This document shows, piece by piece, positions 5,991 to 6,864 of a stretch of DNA of 6,864 nucleotides. The notes under the pieces were generated by a model. That model was not told where the DNA came from. It was given only the letters and a program-made list of their open reading frames with translations, and did not search any database. The stretch spans positions 1 to 6,864 of the forward strand of contig JAIRUB010000156.1 in NCBI GenBank assembly GCA_031254635.1. The letters are read 5' to 3'. The translations under genes were made by a program, and so were the position numbers. The stretch is from Prevotellaceae bacterium. GTDB lineage: Bacteria > Bacteroidota > Bacteroidia > Bacteroidales > UBA932. Each line of letters starts with the position of its first letter. Within the stretch, counting starts at the first letter, position 1.

Positions 5991-6864
5991 ATGATTGTGA
6001 AAAAGAAAATAGTTAATGATCCGGTACACGGCTTTATTGAAATCCCTGCCGGATTGGTGTATGGATTGTTGGAACATCCTTGGCTGCAGCGCCTTAGAGA
6101 CATTAAACAAATGGGGTTGAGCTACCTTGTTTATCCGGGTTCCTGTCATTCCCGTTTTGGCCACGCATTGGGGGCTATGCACCTTATGAATGAGGCTATT
6201 ACATCCATTCGTTCAAAGGGACACAGCATCACTCCCGAAGAACAGGAGGCGGCCATGTGCGCCATTTTTTTACACGACATTGGCCACGGCCCTTTCAGTC
6301 ATACCCTCGAAGACATTATCGTGAAATCGGTGAGCCACGAGCATTTGTCGCTTATGTTTATGAAGCAACTCAACAAGGCGATGGATAACCGCTTGGATAT
6401 GGCAATCCGGATTTTTGAAGGCACCTATCAGAAAAAATTTTTGCACCAGTTGGTGTCAGGACAATTGGATGTTGACAGGCTCGACTACCTTTGCCGCGAC
6501 AGCTTTTTCTCAGGAGTAGTCGAAGGGATGGTTGGCTTGGAACGAATCATTAAAATGCTTGATGTGGTGAACGACGAATTGGTAGTGGAAGCTAAAGGCA
6601 TTTACTCGGTGGAAAAATTTCTGATTGCACGCCGGCTGATGTATTGGCAGGTATATTTGCATAAAACGGTGCTGGCCGCCGATGGACTTTTGCTTCAAAT
6701 CCTTTCCCGTGCCCGCCTTTTGGTGCAGCAGGGTAAACAGTTGTTTGCTTCGCCTGCCTTAACTTATTTTCTTGCTTCTTCCCCCTCATTGGAAGAATTT
6801 GAGTCGGGAACCCTGCATTTATTTGCCTTGCTCAACGATAGTGATATCGATTGTGCTATTAAAA
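5991..6864 (+). CDS. HD-domain phosphohydrolase, SAMHD1/YdhJ-like (partial, runs off the window)
   Basis: The frame opens at ATG 5991 and stays open through the window edge, giving 291 residues without a stop. The start MIVKKKIVNDPVHGFIEIP and then LLEHPWLQRLRDIKQMGLSY are typical of the COG1078 HD superfamily related to SAMHD1. Metal ligands are in place: RFGH (His58), HDIGHGPFSH (His95, Asp96, with His99 and His104) and QLDVDRLDYLCRD (Asp162 in the position of SAMHD1 Asp311, with Tyr166 and Asp170). His116 in SHEH matches the SAMHD1 catalytic His233. It is therefore probably a (deoxy)nucleoside triphosphate triphosphohydrolase or related phosphohydrolase, though the substrate cannot be read from sequence. 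It starts 19 bases after the PIN stop with no clear promoter of its own between them, so it may be co-transcribed. In many Bacteroidetes this HD gene precedes lpxD, lpxC/fabZ and lpxA, which I would expect beyond the edge. Confidence 0.92.
   Translation, partial: MIVKKKIVNDPVHGFIEIPAGLVYGLLEHPWLQRLRDIKQMGLSYLVYPGSCHSRFGHALGAMHLMNEAITSIRSKGHSITPEEQEAAMCAIFLHDIGHGPFSHTLEDIIVKSVSHEHLSLMFMKQLNKAMDNRLDMAIRIFEGTYQKKFLHQLVSGQLDVDRLDYLCRDSFFSGVVEGMVGLERIIKMLDVVNDELVVEAKGIYSVEKFLIARRLMYWQVYLHKTVLAADGLLLQILSRARLLVQQGKQLFASPALTYFLASSPSLEEFESGTLHLFALLNDSDIDCAIK

Noticed and set aside
1..6864. CRISPR array
   Set aside because: No regularly spaced direct repeats of 20-40 bases anywhere in the window.

Overview
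The window looks like chromosomal DNA from a member of the Bacteroidetes. The rimP promoter has that phylum's distinctive layout (TTG, a 19-bp gap, then TACCTTTG). The genes start without Shine-Dalgarno sequences, behind A/T-rich leaders. The translation factors read as Bacteroidetes-type: a long IF-2 with a Lys/Glu-rich linker, a RimP with a VSSAGLDLPF-type motif, and a NusA with a shortened C-terminus. Genus and species cannot be told from what is visible.

Layout. The first ~137 bases on the + strand are open in one frame and may be the 3' end of an unidentified gene convergent with infB. On the - strand, 4909 down to 170 holds rimP, nusA and infB, with gaps of only 12 and 18 bases, so almost certainly one operon. 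Its promoter lies at 4966-4995, and a hairpin lies in the leader just before rimP. Bases 4910-5361 hold no recognisable gene. They contain the rimP promoter, an imperfect 22-bp inverted repeat with arms 247 bp apart, and two candidate + strand promoters. From 5362 on the + strand comes a two-gene module in which the reading frames overlap: a small putative antitoxin and a PIN-domain RNase toxin. A SAMHD1/YdhJ-type HD-domain phosphohydrolase follows 19 bp later and runs off the window end.

How the genes work together. RimP (30S maturation), NusA (transcription elongation and termination) and IF-2 (initiator tRNA delivery) form the classic transcription-translation coupling operon. The PIN module reads as an AT-richer accessory insertion between that operon and the HD gene. 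I see no clear evidence of a wholly new system. The points most worth checking are two departures from consensus in the guanine-recognition motifs of IF-2 (SKID for NKxD, DAK for SAK), the hairpin in the rimP leader, the long inverted repeat upstream of the toxin-antitoxin pair, and the homopurine-encoded tail of NusA with an in-phase slippery heptamer.
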